Positions 45,715 through 56,820 of a stretch of 64,000 bases of DNA are shown in pieces. The notes under the pieces were generated by a model. That model was not told the origin of the DNA. It saw nothing but the letters and a program-made list of their open reading frames with translations, and made no database searches. This stretch comes from Cyanobacteria bacterium FACHB-63 (lineage in GTDB: Bacteria; Cyanobacteriota; Cyanobacteriia; Leptolyngbyales; Leptolyngbyaceae), in contig JACJNX010000061.1 of the NCBI GenBank assembly GCA_014695255.1, positions 1 through 64,000 of the forward strand, given 5' to 3'. The number at the start of each line of letters is the position of its first letter. Positions within the stretch are counted from its first letter, which is position 1. A program made the position numbers and the translations under genes.

Positions 45715-46461
45715 ATGGTTAGCAATCTTTCCACGGCAACAGGCTATATTCACTCGGTCGAAACTTGTGGCACAGTGGACGGCCCCGGTATTCGGTTTAT
45801 TGTGTTTACTGCGGGTTGTCCGCTGCGCTGCTTGTGCTGCTGCAATCCCGATTGTCGCCATTTAGAAGATGGTCATCCGGTGAGCGTAGATGAATTAATC
45901 AATGAAATTCAGAAGTACACCCCTTACATGAAAGCCTCTGGCGGTGGAGTTACAGTCTGTGGGGGTGAACCTTTGTTTCAGCCTCAATTTGTGCGGGAGA
46001 TTTTTAAACAATGCAAAGCACTGAATATCCATACTGCTCTTGATACTTCTGGCTTTTGTGAACTATCGAATGCAATTCCTGTCCTCGAATTCACAGATCT
46101 TGTGTTGCTAGATATTAAATCATTCGATGCAAACACTTACCACAAAGTAACAGGTGTTAGCATTGAGCCAACCCTAACGCTTGCACGCTACCTCAATCAA
46201 ATTCACAAGCCTGTTTGGATTCGATTCGTTCTCGTACCAGGATTAACTGACGACCCACAAAATATTGCTGATTTGGCAGATTTTCTTGCCACATTCACCA
46301 ATGTTGAAAAAATTGATGTTTTACCGTTTCACAAGCTGGGCGAATACAAATGGGAGCAATTGGGATACGAGTATTTGTTAAAAGATACATCTCCCCCAAC
46401 CCCGGAGCAAGTTAAAGCGGCAATAGAGATCTTTAGAAGTCGCAATCTCAATGCAATGTAG
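45715..46461 (+). CDS. pflA: Pyruvate formate-lyase activating enzyme
   Basis: A radical SAM enzyme that makes the glycyl radical on PflB. It has 248 residues and is preceded by a GAAGAGG ribosome-binding site. The CX3CX2C cluster motif is C35-C39-C42 in GCPLRCLCCCNPDCR, with an unusual run of Cys (C41-C43). KASGGGVTVCGGEPLFQP is the SAM-binding GGE motif. ETCGTVDGPGIRFIVFTAGC is the family start. It would need reduced flavodoxin or ferredoxin. The order pflB-pflA is standard. Confidence 0.96.
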   Translation: MVSNLSTATGYIHSVETCGTVDGPGIRFIVFTAGCPLRCLCCCNPDCRHLEDGHPVSVDELINEIQKYTPYMKASGGGVTVCGGEPLFQPQFVREIFKQCKALNIHTALDTSGFCELSNAIPVLEFTDLVLLDIKSFDANTYHKVTGVSIEPTLTLARYLNQIHKPVWIRFVLVPGLTDDPQNIADLADFLATFTNVEKIDVLPFHKLGEYKWEQLGYEYLLKDTSPPTPEQVKAAIEIFRSRNLNAM

Positions 46462-46508
46462 CCGCTCATGATCGATTGTTTAGACGCTACTCTCAAGGGA
46501 TAAGATTT

Positions 46509-49145
46509 ATGAACGTTGTAGTCGAGAAAAAACAAGACCTCGAAGCGCTAATCCAGAAGGTCAAAGCTGCACAAGCAGTTTACGCGACCTACACTCAAGA
46601 ACAGGTCGATCGCATTTTCAAAAAAGCGGCTCAAGCTGCGAATGAAGCTCGAATTCCGTTAGCAAAGCTAGCGGTTGCTGAAACAGGAATGGGCGTTGTG
46701 GAAGATAAAGTGATCAAAAATCACTTTGCTTCAGAGTTTATCTACAACAAGTACAAACACGAACAAACCTGCGGCATTCTGGAAGATGATCCCGCTTTTG
46801 GCTATCAACGTATTGCTGAGCCTGTGGGCATTCTTGCGGGCATTGTGCCTGTTACAAATCCAACCTCTACCACGATCTTCAAGGCGTTGCTGGCACTCAA
46901 AACCCGTAACGCCATTATTTTCTCACCGCACCCCAGAGCAAAACAATGTACGGCAGCAGCAGCAAAGATTGTTCTAGATGCGGCGATCGCAGCAGGTGCG
47001 CCTGCGGATTTAATCGGCTGGATTGAAGACCCAACCATTGATCGATCGCAAGCTTTAATGCAGCACCCAGATATTAAGTTGATCATCGCGACAGGTGGTC
47101 CCAACATGGTGAAGGCTGCTTATTCATCGGGACATCCTTCGCTAGGAGTTGGCGCAGGCAATACTCCAGCAATCATTGATGAAACCGCAAACATTAAGAT
47201 GGCAGTTTCCTCGATTCTGCTGAGCAAAACCTTTGATAACGGCATGATCTGTGCCAGCGAACAATCGATCGTGATTGTCGATGCGGTGTATGAAGCCGTG
47301 AAGCAGGAATTTATCGATCGCGGAGCCTATTTTCTCGATGGCGAGGAGCGCGATCGCTTGCGTCTGTGTGTGCTCAAGGATGGGCATCTCAATGCAAACA
47401 TTGTTGGACAATCTGTAGAACGCATTGCCCAGCTTGCCGATCTGCACCTTGAGCAGGCTTCTCCAAAAGTCTTGATGGCAGAAGTTGAAGCAGTCGGAGT
47501 TCAAGAGCCGTTATCTTACGAAAAACTTTCTCCGATTTTGGCAGTCTATCGAGCTACAACCTTTGAAGATGCAGTTCTGCAAGCTGAGCAAATCGTTGAG
47601 TTTGGCGGCTTAGGGCATACTTCGGTACTTTATACTCAACCAGGAAACACAGCGCACATTCATCAGTTTGAGAGTGTGCTGAGAACATCGCGAGTTTTGA
47701 TTAACACGCCTGCATCTCAAGGTGCGATCGGAGATCTGTACAACTTCCGGCTTGATCCCTCCCTCACTTTGGGCTGTGGTAGCTGGGGCGGTAATACGGT
47801 GTCTGAAAACGTCGCTCCGCACCATCTACTCAACGTCAAAACAGTCTCGCAGCGACGAGAAAATATGTTGTGGTTCCGCGTGCCACCGAAGGTTTACTTC
47901 CGCGATGGATGCTTACCTGTGGCATTAAAAGAGCTAACGGGTAGAAAGCGGGCGTTTGTCGTGACCGATAAGCCACTGTTTGATCTGGGTGTTTCAGAGA
48001 AAGTGACGCATATCTTAGAGGGGATCGGCATTACTCATCAAACCTTCTATGATGTTGAACCTGATCCGTCGCTTGATACGATCGAGAAGGGATTAGCCCA
48101 AATCAAGCTATTTGAACCGGATGTGATTATCGCGATCGGCGGCGGTTCTCCGATGGATGCAGCGAAAGTGATGTGGTTGATGTATGAACAACCCGAAACT
48201 GAGTTCGAGGGCTTGGCAACTCGATTTATGGACATTCGCAAGCGAGTTTATGAAGTGCAGCCCCTGGGACAAAAAGCAGATATGATCTGTGTTCCGACAA
48301 CTTCGGGTACAGGTTCGGAAGTAACACCGTTTGCGGTTGTGACTGATCAGAAGACGGGAATTAAATATCCCTTAGCAGACTATGCGCTGACTCCAAACAT
48401 GGCGATCGTTGATCCCGATTTGGTGATGAATATGCCGAAGCGATTGACGGCGTATGGTGGATTAGATGCTTTAACTCATGCGATCGAAGCTTATGTTTCT
48501 GTGTTCGCGTCTGAGTTCACAAACGGACTCGCTTTAGAAGCCATTCGATTGTTAATGAAGTATCTGCCTGCGGCATACCAAGAAGGTGCAAACAATCCCA
48601 AAGCGCGGGAAAAAGTCCATTACGCTGCAACAATGGCAGGAATGGCATTTGCAAACGCATTTTTGGGCATCTGTCACTCGCTGGCACACAAACTCGGTTC
48701 AACCTTCCATGTGCCCCACGGACTCGCAAACGCATTGTTAATTCCTTATGTGATTCGCTACAACGCCACTGATATTCCGTTTAAGCAAGCGATCTTCCCG
48801 CAGTACAAGTATCCGAATGCAAAATGGCGATATGCCCAGATCGCGGACTATGTGGGACTGACAGGAGCGAATGACGACGAGAAGGTTGAACAGTTGATCG
48901 GTGCGATCGAGGCGCTCAAGGCTCAACTCGATGTTCCCAAAACAATCAAAGAAGCGCTATCGGAAGGTGAGCAAACGTTCTACACTCAGGTTGAATGGAT
49001 GGCAGAACAAGCCTTTGATGATCAGTGTACAGGGGCAAATCCCCGCTACCCGCTGATTGAGGATCTAAAATCGCTTTACATTCAAGCGTATGAGGGCGAT
49101 CTAGCTCCTCGTTCTAGCCAAGACAATGTTTTGGTGACGCAGTGA
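46509..49145 (+). CDS. adhE: Bifunctional aldehyde-alcohol dehydrogenase AdhE
   Basis: Reduces acetyl-CoA to acetaldehyde and then to ethanol, regenerating two NAD+. It has 878 residues from ATG 46509 ([20 protein letters not shown]). The N-terminal CoA-acylating aldehyde dehydrogenase carries the catalytic Cys in [19 protein letters not shown]. The C-terminal iron alcohol dehydrogenase has [37 protein letters not shown] and the metal-ligand helix [20 protein letters not shown] with [12 protein letters not shown]. AdhE forms long filaments (spirosomes). It sits 47 bp after pflA and only 16 bp before the next gene, so the cluster is probably one operon. Confidence 0.97.
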   Translation: MNVVVEKKQDLEALIQKVKAAQAVYATYTQEQVDRIFKKAAQAANEARIPLAKLAVAETGMGVVEDKVIKNHFASEFIYNKYKHEQTCGILEDDPAFGYQRIAEPVGILAGIVPVTNPTSTTIFKALLALKTRNAIIFSPHPRAKQCTAAAAKIVLDAAIAAGAPADLIGWIEDPTIDRSQALMQHPDIKLIIATGGPNMVKAAYSSGHPSLGVGAGNTPAIIDETANIKMAVSSILLSKTFDNGMICASEQSIVIVDAVYEAVKQEFIDRGAYFLDGEERDRLRLCVLKDGHLNANIVGQSVERIAQLADLHLEQASPKVLMAEVEAVGVQEPLSYEKLSPILAVYRATTFEDAVLQAEQIVEFGGLGHTSVLYTQPGNTAHIHQFESVLRTSRVLINTPASQGAIGDLYNFRLDPSLTLGCGSWGGNTVSENVAPHHLLNVKTVSQRRENMLWFRVPPKVYFRDGCLPVALKELTGRKRAFVVTDKPLFDLGVSEKVTHILEGIGITHQTFYDVEPDPSLDTIEKGLAQIKLFEPDVIIAIGGGSPMDAAKVMWLMYEQPETEFEGLATRFMDIRKRVYEVQPLGQKADMICVPTTSGTGSEVTPFAVVTDQKTGIKYPLADYALTPNMAIVDPDLVMNMPKRLTAYGGLDALTHAIEAYVSVFASEFTNGLALEAIRLLMKYLPAAYQEGANNPKAREKVHYAATMAGMAFANAFLGICHSLAHKLGSTFHVPHGLANALLIPYVIRYNATDIPFKQAIFPQYKYPNAKWRYAQIADYVGLTGANDDEKVEQLIGAIEALKAQLDVPKTIKEALSEGEQTFYTQVEWMAEQAFDDQCTGANPRYPLIEDLKSLYIQAYEGDLAPRSSQDNVLVTQ

Positions 49146-49161
49146 GGCAGAGGGTAGGAAT

Positions 49162-51885
49162 ATTGTTTCCTTTGCAAACCATCAGAACAATTCTGTTCAT
49201 GATATTTGGCGCACTGAACGTCATCCGCTCGATGCGATCTTCACGCCTAAAACGATCGCAGTCATTGGTGCAACTGAGCGAGAAGGCAGCGTTGGCAGAA
49301 CGGTTCTTTGGAATCTGATCAGTCATCCATTTGGCGGCACAATCTTTCCAGTCAATCAAAAACGATCGAGTGTGTTAGGCATCAAAGCTTATCCGTCGAT
49401 CGCTGAAGTTCCCGAAGCGCTTGATCTTGCAACCATTGCAACGCCGGCGCCGACTGTTCCTGATTTAGTCGGTGAGTGTGTAGATGCGGGGGTGAAGGGT
49501 GCGATTATCCTTTCTGCTGGCTTTCGGGAAGTGGGAGTGATCGGCGCGGAACTCGAACAGCAAATTCGCGCTCATCTTCAACGAGGACAGCTTAGACTAA
49601 TTGGTCCAAACTGCTTGGGCGTGATGAACCCTCATCTCGGCTTGAATGCCACCTTTGCAAACTCAATCGCACATCCTGGAAAAGTCGGATTCATTAGTCA
49701 AAGTGGTGCATTGTGTAGTGCGATTCTCGATTGGAGCTTGCATGAGAATGTTGGCTTTAGTTCGTTTATCTCGATCGGCTCAATGCTTGATGTCGATTGG
49801 GGCGATCTCATCTACTATCTCGGTGATGATCCCCGCACTGAGAGCATTGTGATTTACATGGAATCGATCGGAGATGCACGATCGTTTCTCTCGGCAGCGC
49901 GAGAAGTCGCACTCACAAAACCAATCATTCTAATCAAGGCTGGACGCACTGAAGCCGCCGCACAAGCCGCAACCTCTCATACAGGGGCGATGGCAGGAAG
50001 TGATGCAGTGTTTAATGCGGCACTGCGGCGCTGTGGTGTGCTACGGGTCGATAGCATTTCTGATCTATTTGACATGGCGGAAGTGTTAGCAAAACAACCC
50101 CGCCCGAAAGGATCACGACTCACCATTATTACCAATGCAGGCGGGCCTGGTGTTTTAGCGACGGATGCTTTAGTGGCAAACGGTGGAACTTTAGCAGAAC
50201 TATCGCCAGAAACAATTGCAGCGCTTGATCAACACCTCCCCGCTCACTGGAGCCACCACAACCCGATCGATATCCTTGGAGATGCTGATCCCGATCGCTA
50301 TGCGAAAGCGTTAGAAATTGCTGCAAATGATCCCAATAGCGATGGATTGTTAGTGATTCTCACACCGCAAGCGATGAGCGATCCAACCAAAACGGCTCAA
50401 CAGTTACAGCGTTATGCTCAATCTGGAAAGCCGATTCTTGCAAGCTGGATGGGCAATGGTGAAGTTGCAGCAGGCGCAGAAATTCTCAACCAAGCAGACA
50501 TTCCGACCTTTGCTTATCCCGACACTGCGGCGCGATTGTTTAACTATATGTGGCGTTATAGCTACAATCTGCGCGGCATCTATGAAACACCAACTCTAGC
50601 CGAAGCTGAAACCGTCGATCATGATGCGATCGCAACGCTAATCAACACTGCAAGAACCGCAGGACGCACTCTTTTAACTGAGTTTGAATCTAAGCAAATT
50701 CTTGCGGCTTATGGCATTCCCACCGTTGAAACTCATGTTGCTCGGAGTGCTGATGAAGCGGTGCATATTGCTGAAAAACTCGGTTATCCAGTTGTTCTCA
50801 AACTCTACTCAGAAACCATCACCCATAAAACCGATGTGGGCGGAGTGCAGTTAAATCTATTGAATGCGGACGCAGTTCAAGAGGCTTACAGCACGATCGC
50901 AACCACAGTCACACAGCGAACCCAGGATCCCGATGCTTTCCTTGGTGTTACCGTTCAACCGATGATTCGGCGTGAAGGATATGAGTTAATTGTGGGTAGC
51001 AGTCTGGATGCTCAATTTGGCTCAGTCATGCTATTCGGTTCTGGGGGTCAGCTAGTCGAAGTATATCAAGACCGGGCGATCGCGCTTCCACCCTTGAATA
51101 CAACTTTGGCGCGACGCATGATGGAGCAAACCCTCATTTATCAAGCCCTTCAGGGTGTGCGAGGACGTAAAGCCGTTGACATCGCTGCGCTTGAAAAGCT
51201 ATTGGTGCGATTTAGTCAGTTAGTGGTTGAACAGCGCTGGATCAAAGAAATCGAAATCAATCCGTTACTTGCTTCGGCGAACAATCTAACGGCTCTAGAT
51301 GCGCGAGTTGTTCTTCATGATCCAGAGGTTACAGAACTGCCAACCTTAGCCATCCGACCTTACCCCAGCCAATTCACTTGGCATTACACTTTACCGAATG
51401 GCAAAGAGATCACGGTACGCCCGATTCGTCCAGAAGATGAACCCCTGATGATTCAGTTTCACAGAACTTTGTCAGAAGAAAGCGTTTATTTCCGGTATTT
51501 TCATCTCATTGCCCTAAAACAGCGTATTGCTCACGATCGTCTGACTCGCCTTTGCTTTATTGACTACGATCGCGAACTTGCGCTCGTTGCAGAACACACA
51601 GACCCCGAAACTGGGCACTCGGAAATTATGGCGGTCGCTCGACTGAGCAAATTACATGCCGCGAATGAAGCTGAATTTGCTTTGCTGGTAAGCGATCGAC
51701 ATCAACACCAAGGGTTAGGAACACTCCTGCTGAAGTGTTTATTAACGGTGGGACGACAGGAGCGATTAGAGCGGATTCGGGCTGAAATTCTGTTTGAGAA
51801 CGGAGCGATGCAGCGAGTTTGCGAAAAGCTAGGCTTTCAGTTACATCGCAGCCCGGATGTAGTGAAAGCTGAGATTTCGCTGTAA
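49162..51885 (+). CDS. ADP-forming acetyl(acyl)-CoA synthetase fused to a GNAT domain
   Basis: Converts acetyl-CoA, ADP and phosphate to acetate, CoA and ATP, giving ATP in fermentation. The frame is open from the adhE stop region, and the first Rossmann motif ([20 protein letters not shown]) lies well before the first GTG (49372). That GTG cannot be the true start without losing this motif. No ATG, GTG or TTG is in frame between; the best candidate is ATT at 49162 behind GAGGGTAGGA. This gives 907 residues. Order: CoA-binding domain, ligase domain with phospho-His [16 protein letters not shown]-grasp ([40 protein letters not shown]), then a GNAT domain ([20 protein letters not shown] onward). 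The GNAT may acetylate a lysine. It closely follows adhE. Confidence 0.88.
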   Translation: MVSFANHQNNSVHDIWRTERHPLDAIFTPKTIAVIGATEREGSVGRTVLWNLISHPFGGTIFPVNQKRSSVLGIKAYPSIAEVPEALDLATIATPAPTVPDLVGECVDAGVKGAIILSAGFREVGVIGAELEQQIRAHLQRGQLRLIGPNCLGVMNPHLGLNATFANSIAHPGKVGFISQSGALCSAILDWSLHENVGFSSFISIGSMLDVDWGDLIYYLGDDPRTESIVIYMESIGDARSFLSAAREVALTKPIILIKAGRTEAAAQAATSHTGAMAGSDAVFNAALRRCGVLRVDSISDLFDMAEVLAKQPRPKGSRLTIITNAGGPGVLATDALVANGGTLAELSPETIAALDQHLPAHWSHHNPIDILGDADPDRYAKALEIAANDPNSDGLLVILTPQAMSDPTKTAQQLQRYAQSGKPILASWMGNGEVAAGAEILNQADIPTFAYPDTAARLFNYMWRYSYNLRGIYETPTLAEAETVDHDAIATLINTARTAGRTLLTEFESKQILAAYGIPTVETHVARSADEAVHIAEKLGYPVVLKLYSETITHKTDVGGVQLNLLNADAVQEAYSTIATTVTQRTQDPDAFLGVTVQPMIRREGYELIVGSSLDAQFGSVMLFGSGGQLVEVYQDRAIALPPLNTTLARRMMEQTLIYQALQGVRGRKAVDIAALEKLLVRFSQLVVEQRWIKEIEINPLLASANNLTALDARVVLHDPEVTELPTLAIRPYPSQFTWHYTLPNGKEITVRPIRPEDEPLMIQFHRTLSEESVYFRYFHLIALKQRIAHDRLTRLCFIDYDRELALVAEHTDPETGHSEIMAVARLSKLHAANEAEFALLVSDRHQHQGLGTLLLKCLLTVGRQERLERIRAEILFENGAMQRVCEKLGFQLHRSPDVVKAEISL

Positions 51886-51986
51886 TTATGTCCCTACAAA
51901 GCTCAACTGGACACGCGCTCCAGATTACTAGAGCACCCCCTAGAAGCGCGAGACAATCATGAATCACTCAACTTAGGAGAAGCACT

Positions 51987-52610
51987 ATGCGGCACTCAAA
52001 ACCAGATGCTTACCAAGAACTGCTAGAGATTCCCCCTGGCTATCTCAACATCATGGGCTATGTGGATGAGTCCGAAGTTAATGGACCTGGATGTCGGGCT
52101 GTGATTTGGGTACAGGGATGCTTGAGAGAGTGTCCGGGGTGCTTTAATCCTGCCTCTTGGTCGTTTGAAGCCAATCAGCTAGTGACGGTTGAAAGCTTAG
52201 TTGAGAAGATTTTGAGCAACGATCGCAACGAAGGCGTAACCTTCTCTGGTGGAGAACCGTTCTGGCAAGCCCCAGCACTGGCAAGCTTAGCGCGTCAAGT
52301 GAAAGCGGCTGGACTGAATGTGATGTCTTTCACGGGCTTTACGCTGGAACAACTGCAATCGGAGTATGCACCCGCAGGTAGCCAGGATCTACTCGCACAA
52401 CTCGATCTATTGATTGATGGTGCTTACATTGAATCGTTAGCAATCCATAGTCCTGAGTCTCTTGTTTCTTCTAGTAATCAACGGGTACATATCTTTAATC
52501 CTGAGTTTCAGGATCGTCTCACCTGGGCAAGCGATCAAGTCGAAGTTCACATTTTCAAGAACGGCAATCGCATCATCACAGGGTATCAAGGTCAGATGTC
52601 TTTAGCCTAA
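51987..52610 (+). CDS. NrdG-like radical SAM activase
   Basis: A 207-residue radical SAM protein. The cluster motif is C45-C49-C52 in WVQGCLRECPGCFNPASW. VTFSGGEPFWQAPALASLAR is the SAM-binding GGE motif. The start (LNIMGYVDESEVNGPGCRAV) resembles anaerobic ribonucleotide reductase activating proteins (NrdG) that install a glycyl radical. There is no nrdD here, so the target may be PflB or another glycyl-radical enzyme elsewhere. It is in the same direction as the cluster, about 100 bp after the synthetase gene. Confidence 0.85.
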   Translation: MRHSKPDAYQELLEIPPGYLNIMGYVDESEVNGPGCRAVIWVQGCLRECPGCFNPASWSFEANQLVTVESLVEKILSNDRNEGVTFSGGEPFWQAPALASLARQVKAAGLNVMSFTGFTLEQLQSEYAPAGSQDLLAQLDLLIDGAYIESLAIHSPESLVSSSNQRVHIFNPEFQDRLTWASDQVEVHIFKNGNRIITGYQGQMSLA

Positions 52611-52675
52611 GTTCGCCGAGTTTTCCCGGAAGGCAACCCGGATTCAATAGATTGCTTGCATGAATACAAGATTGC

Positions 52676-52712
52676 CCTCATCCCCAACCCTTCTCCCTGA
52701 GGGTTCACGCAC
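52676..52712. repeat. Partial dispersed repeat (CCTCATCCCCAACCC type)
   Basis: CCCTCATCCCCAACCCTTCT, then CCCTGAGGG. This sequence type is a common short interspersed repeat in cyanobacteria, often with GGGAGAAGGG arms; here only part remains. It lies upstream of the phosphoketolase gene. Only one copy is seen in the window, so the call rests on general knowledge. Confidence 0.45.
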
Positions 52713-52780
52713 TAAGTTCAATATCGCAGCGATCGCTTTCTATCAAACTTTCGTATCTTTCAAGTTGAGGAGTAAGAATT

Positions 52781-55216
52781 ATGGTAGCGACCCCGAACAG
52801 ACCCACAGTAGAGAATTCGATTAGTCCGTATGGTGAAGCGCGATCGACCGTAAAAGGATCGCCGCTCAGCCAAGAAGAAGCCCGCAAAATTCATGCCTTC
52901 TGGCAAGCCTGTAACTATCTTGCAGCAGGCATGATTTATCTACGCGCCAATCCCCTTCTAAAAGAGCCGCTCCAGCCCGCACACATCAAGAATCGCTTGT
53001 TAGGGCATTGGGGATCAAGTCCAGGTCTGAGCTTTATCTACACCCACTGCAATCGACTGATCAAAAAGCTTGACCTGAACATGATCTTTCTAGCAGGCCC
53101 TGGACATGGTGCGCCTGGGGTACTTGCTCCTATTTACCTGGAGGGAACCTATTCAGAAGTCTTTCCCGACAAAAGCGAAGATACAGAAGGACTATTGCGA
53201 TTTTTCAAACAGTTCTCCTTCCCAGGCGGCATTGGTAGCCATTGCACACCCGAAACACCCGGATCAATTCATGAAGGCGGAGAGTTAGGCTACAGTGTCT
53301 CTCACGCCTATGGAACTGTCTTTGACAATCCGGATCTGATCAGTGTTGTCGTCGTTGGAGATGGGGAATCAGAAACAGGACCATTAGCCACGGCATGGCA
53401 CTCGAATAAATTCATCAATCCGGCACGAGACGGCGCAGTACTGCCGATTCTGCATCTCAATGGCTACAAAATCAATAACCCGACTATTCTTTCTCGCGTC
53501 ACGCACGAAGAACTTGCAGACCTCTTCAGAGGCTATGGCTACAAGCCCTACTTTGTAGAAGGGAGTGACCCAGAAACAATGCACCAAGCAATGGCGGCGA
53601 CACTAGAACATTGCATCAGTGAAATCAAAGCCATTCAGTCTGAAGCCCGCAGCGGTGGTGTTGTTCAACGTCCTCGCTTTCCGATGATTGTTCTTCGCAC
53701 TCCGAAGGGCTGGACAGGACCAAAAGAAGTGGACGGACATAAAGTAGAAGGATTTTGGCGATCGCACCAAGTCCCTCTCACCAAAATGCACCAAAATCCT
53801 GAGCAGCTACAACAGTTAGAAGCCTGGATGAAAAGCTACAAACCCGAAGAACTGTTTGATCAAAACGGTTGTCTGATTCCCGAACTCAAAGATATCGCTC
53901 CCACAGGCACCTATCGCATGAGTGCCAATCCTCATGCCAATGGGGGAGCATTGCGACGATCGCTGAAAATGCCAGACTTCCGCGACTATGGCATCGACAT
54001 TCCCAAACCGGGTCAGCTTGAAGTCGAAAACACCAAGCCGCTTGGAAGGTTTCTGCGGGACATCATGCAGCTCAATCCAACGAACTTCCGAGTCTTTGGT
54101 CCTGATGAAACCACATCAAACAAGCTTGATGCAATCTACGAGGTCAGTAAAAAGCTTTGGCTTGCTGAGTATCTGCCGGAAGACGAAGACGGTGGCGAGC
54201 TTTCTCCAGACGGTCGAGTGCTGGAAATGCTGAGCGAACACACTTTAGAAGGCTGGCTAGAAGGCTACCTACTCACAGGACGACATGGATTCTTCTCAAC
54301 CTATGAAGCATTCGTTCACGTGATTGATTCCATGTTCAACCAGCACGCAAAATGGTTAGAGATCTGCAACCATCTTTCGTGGCGTGAGGACATTGCATCT
54401 CTGAATTTACTGATTACCTCTACCGTATGGCGACAAGATCACAACGGCTTCACTCACCAAGATCCAGGCTTTCTTGATCTAGTTGTCAACAAAAGCCCCG
54501 CCGTAACCCGAATCTATCTACCCCCTGATGTCAACTCGCTGCTATCTGTTGCCGATCACTGTTTGCAGAGTACAAACTACATCAATGTAATTGTGTCTGA
54601 CAAACAACTCCATTTCCAATACATGGATATGGATACTGCAATCAAGCATTGTACAAAAGGGATCGGGATTTGGAATTGGGCAAGTAATGATCAAGGGACA
54701 GAACCCGATGTCGTCATGGCAACAGCAGGGGATATTCCAACCCAAGAAGCATTAGCCGCAACAGCAATGCTGCGCGAGGAGTTCCCGGACTTGAAGATTC
54801 GGTTTATCAACGTAGTTGATTTGTTTAAGCTGCAACCGGATACCGAGCATCCCCATGGAATGAGCGATCGTGATTTTGACAGTCTTTTTACGATCGATAA
54901 GCCCATTATCTTTAACTTCCACGGTTATCCTTGGCTGATTCACCGTCTTGCCTACCGCCGCACCAATCATGCCAATATGCACGTCCGGGGCTACAAAGAA
55001 AAAGGCAACATCAACACACCGCTAGAACTCGCGATTAATAACAATATCGATCGCTTTAGCCTAGCAATGGATGTGATCGATCGAGTTCCAAAGCTAAGGG
55101 TTGCGGGTGCTCATGCTAAAGAGAAGTTCAAGAATATGCAGATTCAATGTCGTCACTATGCTTATGAGCATGGCGTTGATCTCCCAGAAGTGATCAACTG
55201 GCGATGGGATCTCTAA
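52781..55216 (+). CDS. xfp: Phosphoketolase
   Basis: Splits xylulose-5-phosphate or fructose-6-phosphate with phosphate to acetyl-phosphate and an aldose phosphate. It has 811 residues and a strong GAGGAGT ribosome-binding site. Signatures: [60 protein letters not shown], the ThDP motif [39 protein letters not shown], and [20 protein letters not shown] with the catalytic Glu. Acetyl-phosphate can go to acetate plus ATP or to acetyl-CoA, so it completes the fermentation cluster. An upstream spacer of 170 bp suggests its own promoter. Confidence 0.96.
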   Translation: MVATPNRPTVENSISPYGEARSTVKGSPLSQEEARKIHAFWQACNYLAAGMIYLRANPLLKEPLQPAHIKNRLLGHWGSSPGLSFIYTHCNRLIKKLDLNMIFLAGPGHGAPGVLAPIYLEGTYSEVFPDKSEDTEGLLRFFKQFSFPGGIGSHCTPETPGSIHEGGELGYSVSHAYGTVFDNPDLISVVVVGDGESETGPLATAWHSNKFINPARDGAVLPILHLNGYKINNPTILSRVTHEELADLFRGYGYKPYFVEGSDPETMHQAMAATLEHCISEIKAIQSEARSGGVVQRPRFPMIVLRTPKGWTGPKEVDGHKVEGFWRSHQVPLTKMHQNPEQLQQLEAWMKSYKPEELFDQNGCLIPELKDIAPTGTYRMSANPHANGGALRRSLKMPDFRDYGIDIPKPGQLEVENTKPLGRFLRDIMQLNPTNFRVFGPDETTSNKLDAIYEVSKKLWLAEYLPEDEDGGELSPDGRVLEMLSEHTLEGWLEGYLLTGRHGFFSTYEAFVHVIDSMFNQHAKWLEICNHLSWREDIASLNLLITSTVWRQDHNGFTHQDPGFLDLVVNKSPAVTRIYLPPDVNSLLSVADHCLQSTNYINVIVSDKQLHFQYMDMDTAIKHCTKGIGIWNWASNDQGTEPDVVMATAGDIPTQEALAATAMLREEFPDLKIRFINVVDLFKLQPDTEHPHGMSDRDFDSLFTIDKPIIFNFHGYPWLIHRLAYRRTNHANMHVRGYKEKGNINTPLELAINNNIDRFSLAMDVIDRVPKLRVAGAHAKEKFKNMQIQCRHYAYEHGVDLPEVINWRWDL

Positions 55217-55278
55217 GTTGAAATGATGGCAGCCTTGCACCATCTCTAAATACTCACTACAGAGCCGGGTAAAGGCGC

Positions 55279-55316
55279 TCCTCGTAAAGATGCAATTAAC
55301 CGCGTCTTTACGAGGA
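55279..55316. terminator. Hairpin after phosphoketolase gene
   Basis: TCCTCGTAAAGA (55279-55290) pairs exactly with TCTTTACGAGGA (55305-55316), with a 14-base loop. There is no clear T-run. It lies between converging genes and probably ends transcription or stabilises the 3' end. Confidence 0.55.
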
Positions 55317-55385
55317 TGCTGATGTGTGGCAGGGCTTTTAGGGACTGGTATTAGGGGCTTTTATTCATCAATACAGCCTAAGTGA

Positions 55386-55892
55386 CTAATTTAACGTGAG
55401 CTTCACGTCTTCAGTTAAGTCCTCAGTTTTGCCTGTGGTTGCCGCTTTTACAAAGCCATAAGCTTTCGCAACGATGCCAGCAGGAGCATCCCAGTATTCT
55501 GCTTTCGTTGCATTCACTTTTAGTAAGGCGATATCAGGTTCATCAAGTTCTTTGGGAAACCAGGCTTTTAATTCTGGTGTCCAAAGTTCTTCCATTTTGG
55601 CGCGATCGCGCACCAGTTCCGCTGTTCCTGAGAGCGACACATAGTGCTGTTTATTTGGAGCAGAAAAGCTAACATTCACCTGATGATGGTGATTCACTTC
55701 GGTCACTTTGTGCGAACTCGCGTAGGTAAAAAACCAGAGATCGCCATTGGCTTCGACCTCACTATTGACAGACATGGGGCGACTGCGAAGGCTGCCATCG
55801 TCCTCGATCGTGGTTAGCATACAGAAGTTAATGTCCTTGATGATGTTGCGTAGCTTTTGTAAGGATTGATCAGAGTCGGTTGCAAGCGTCAT
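55386..55892 (-). CDS. Pyridoxamine-5'-phosphate-oxidase-like (general stress) protein
   Basis: A 168-residue split-barrel flavin-type protein. Signatures: IIKDINFCMLTTIEDDGSLR, SRPMSVNSEVEANGDLWFFT, VNHHHQVNVSFSAPNKQHYV and LSGTAELVRDRAKMEELW. It matches the general stress protein 26 branch, which binds FMN or FAD rather than making pyridoxal phosphate. Substrate unknown. It points toward the fermentation cluster and is divergent from the four-gene cluster beginning at 56139. Confidence 0.85.
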   Translation of the reverse strand: MTLATDSDQSLQKLRNIIKDINFCMLTTIEDDGSLRSRPMSVNSEVEANGDLWFFTYASSHKVTEVNHHHQVNVSFSAPNKQHYVSLSGTAELVRDRAKMEELWTPELKAWFPKELDEPDIALLKVNATKAEYWDAPAGIVAKAYGFVKAATTGKTEDLTEDVKLTLN

Positions 55893-56138
55893 TTTGTGGA
55901 TTCCTTCTTAGCATCATTTCTCACGATGCCGTAATCGAAAGAATTTTTCTCAAGCCTTTAGAAAGGAGTTCGGCTCTATCAATGGACAGAGGTTGTTTGA
56001 AATGTGCAGTTCGCATCGCGGTCTGCAACAGTACCCGGTTGGGCACTGTCAGAACAAATCTCAATCAGCCATCTTAGATGCAGTTGAAGCAAGCGAACTG
56101 CTTGACATTGACCGAATCCCTGTCATGAGGTCACTGGA

Positions 56139-56771
56139 ATGGAAACCACAATTCCTATTTCCATCACGATCGTGGGGCATCCATTGATTGAATCAGTAAC
56201 GGTAGCATGGTCGGCGGACACTGGCATGGTTCCTAAAGCGCTTTCTTTCCCATCCACAGGAGGAACGGCGGAAGCTGAACTAACAAGCGAGAATCCCGCG
56301 ATCGCCAGAATTCATGGTCAAGCTCAAGTGAACTTTGCCATGTCAAATTGGGAGATCATTGACTGGGACGTGATCCAATCGGTGCAACAGGGAGGCGATC
56401 GCATTGTGATCGATCCGGGACAGTGGATTCAGTCTCTCAATCTGCAATTTGAAATTGCAGCCGATGAACGCGAGGAAAAGACGAATCGCAGCGATTTGGT
56501 AATTAACCTCAATTGGCAAGCTCCTCATCTTTCCCGTCCGGTCAAGCTCTCGCACCGCCTCGCACCCAATCAGAACTGGAAAGTGCCGTATCTGCTATTC
56601 CCTGAAGAACAGACGGTCTTTAGCATTACTGCATTTGGTGTGGTCAATCAACAACTGATCAAGATGCCACCTCAGTCGCTTGAATTGGACCGATCGCAAA
56701 AGCTCCCTTCAACATTGATCTTGCTTGCCAAAGATCAAGAGCTTCAGCTGTTCGATGCAATGTCTGTATAA
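56139..56771 (+). CDS. 210-residue protein related to the C-terminal half of the next gene's product
   Basis: I do not recognise the family. The protein is beta-rich, with no membrane helices or signal peptide. Segments (ARIHGQAQVNFAMSNWEIID, VIDPGQWIQSLNLQFEI, HLSRPVKLSHRLAPNQNWKV, FPEEQTVFSITAFGVVNQQL) align by eye with residues about 350-550 of the 676-residue protein downstream (VRINYQAQIDFNNAKFPIIN, VTIKPSARLGRVNIYLYTF, HLKNPIKESARIKPF, GTQPIVTFSAMGVIGTKLVR). It is thus a one-module paralogue of that larger protein. It starts at ATG 56139 after GAGGTCACTGGA. The next gene starts 49 bp after its stop. Confidence 0.65.
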   Translation: METTIPISITIVGHPLIESVTVAWSADTGMVPKALSFPSTGGTAEAELTSENPAIARIHGQAQVNFAMSNWEIIDWDVIQSVQQGGDRIVIDPGQWIQSLNLQFEIAADEREEKTNRSDLVINLNWQAPHLSRPVKLSHRLAPNQNWKVPYLLFPEEQTVFSITAFGVVNQQLIKMPPQSLELDRSQKLPSTLILLAKDQELQLFDAMSV

Positions 56772-56820
56772 AGTCGCTTCGTTTTTAGATACTTTACTTA
56801 CCACAAACCCAGGAGGTTTT

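Noticed and set aside
49372-51885. Starting the acyl-CoA synthetase at GTG 49372
   Set aside because: This would remove the N-terminal CoA-binding motif that is clearly encoded upstream in the same frame.
55880-56187. Two plus-strand frames of 64-65 residues upstream of the 210-residue protein gene
   Set aside because: They overlap each other and neighbouring genes, lack ribosome-binding sites and show no family features.
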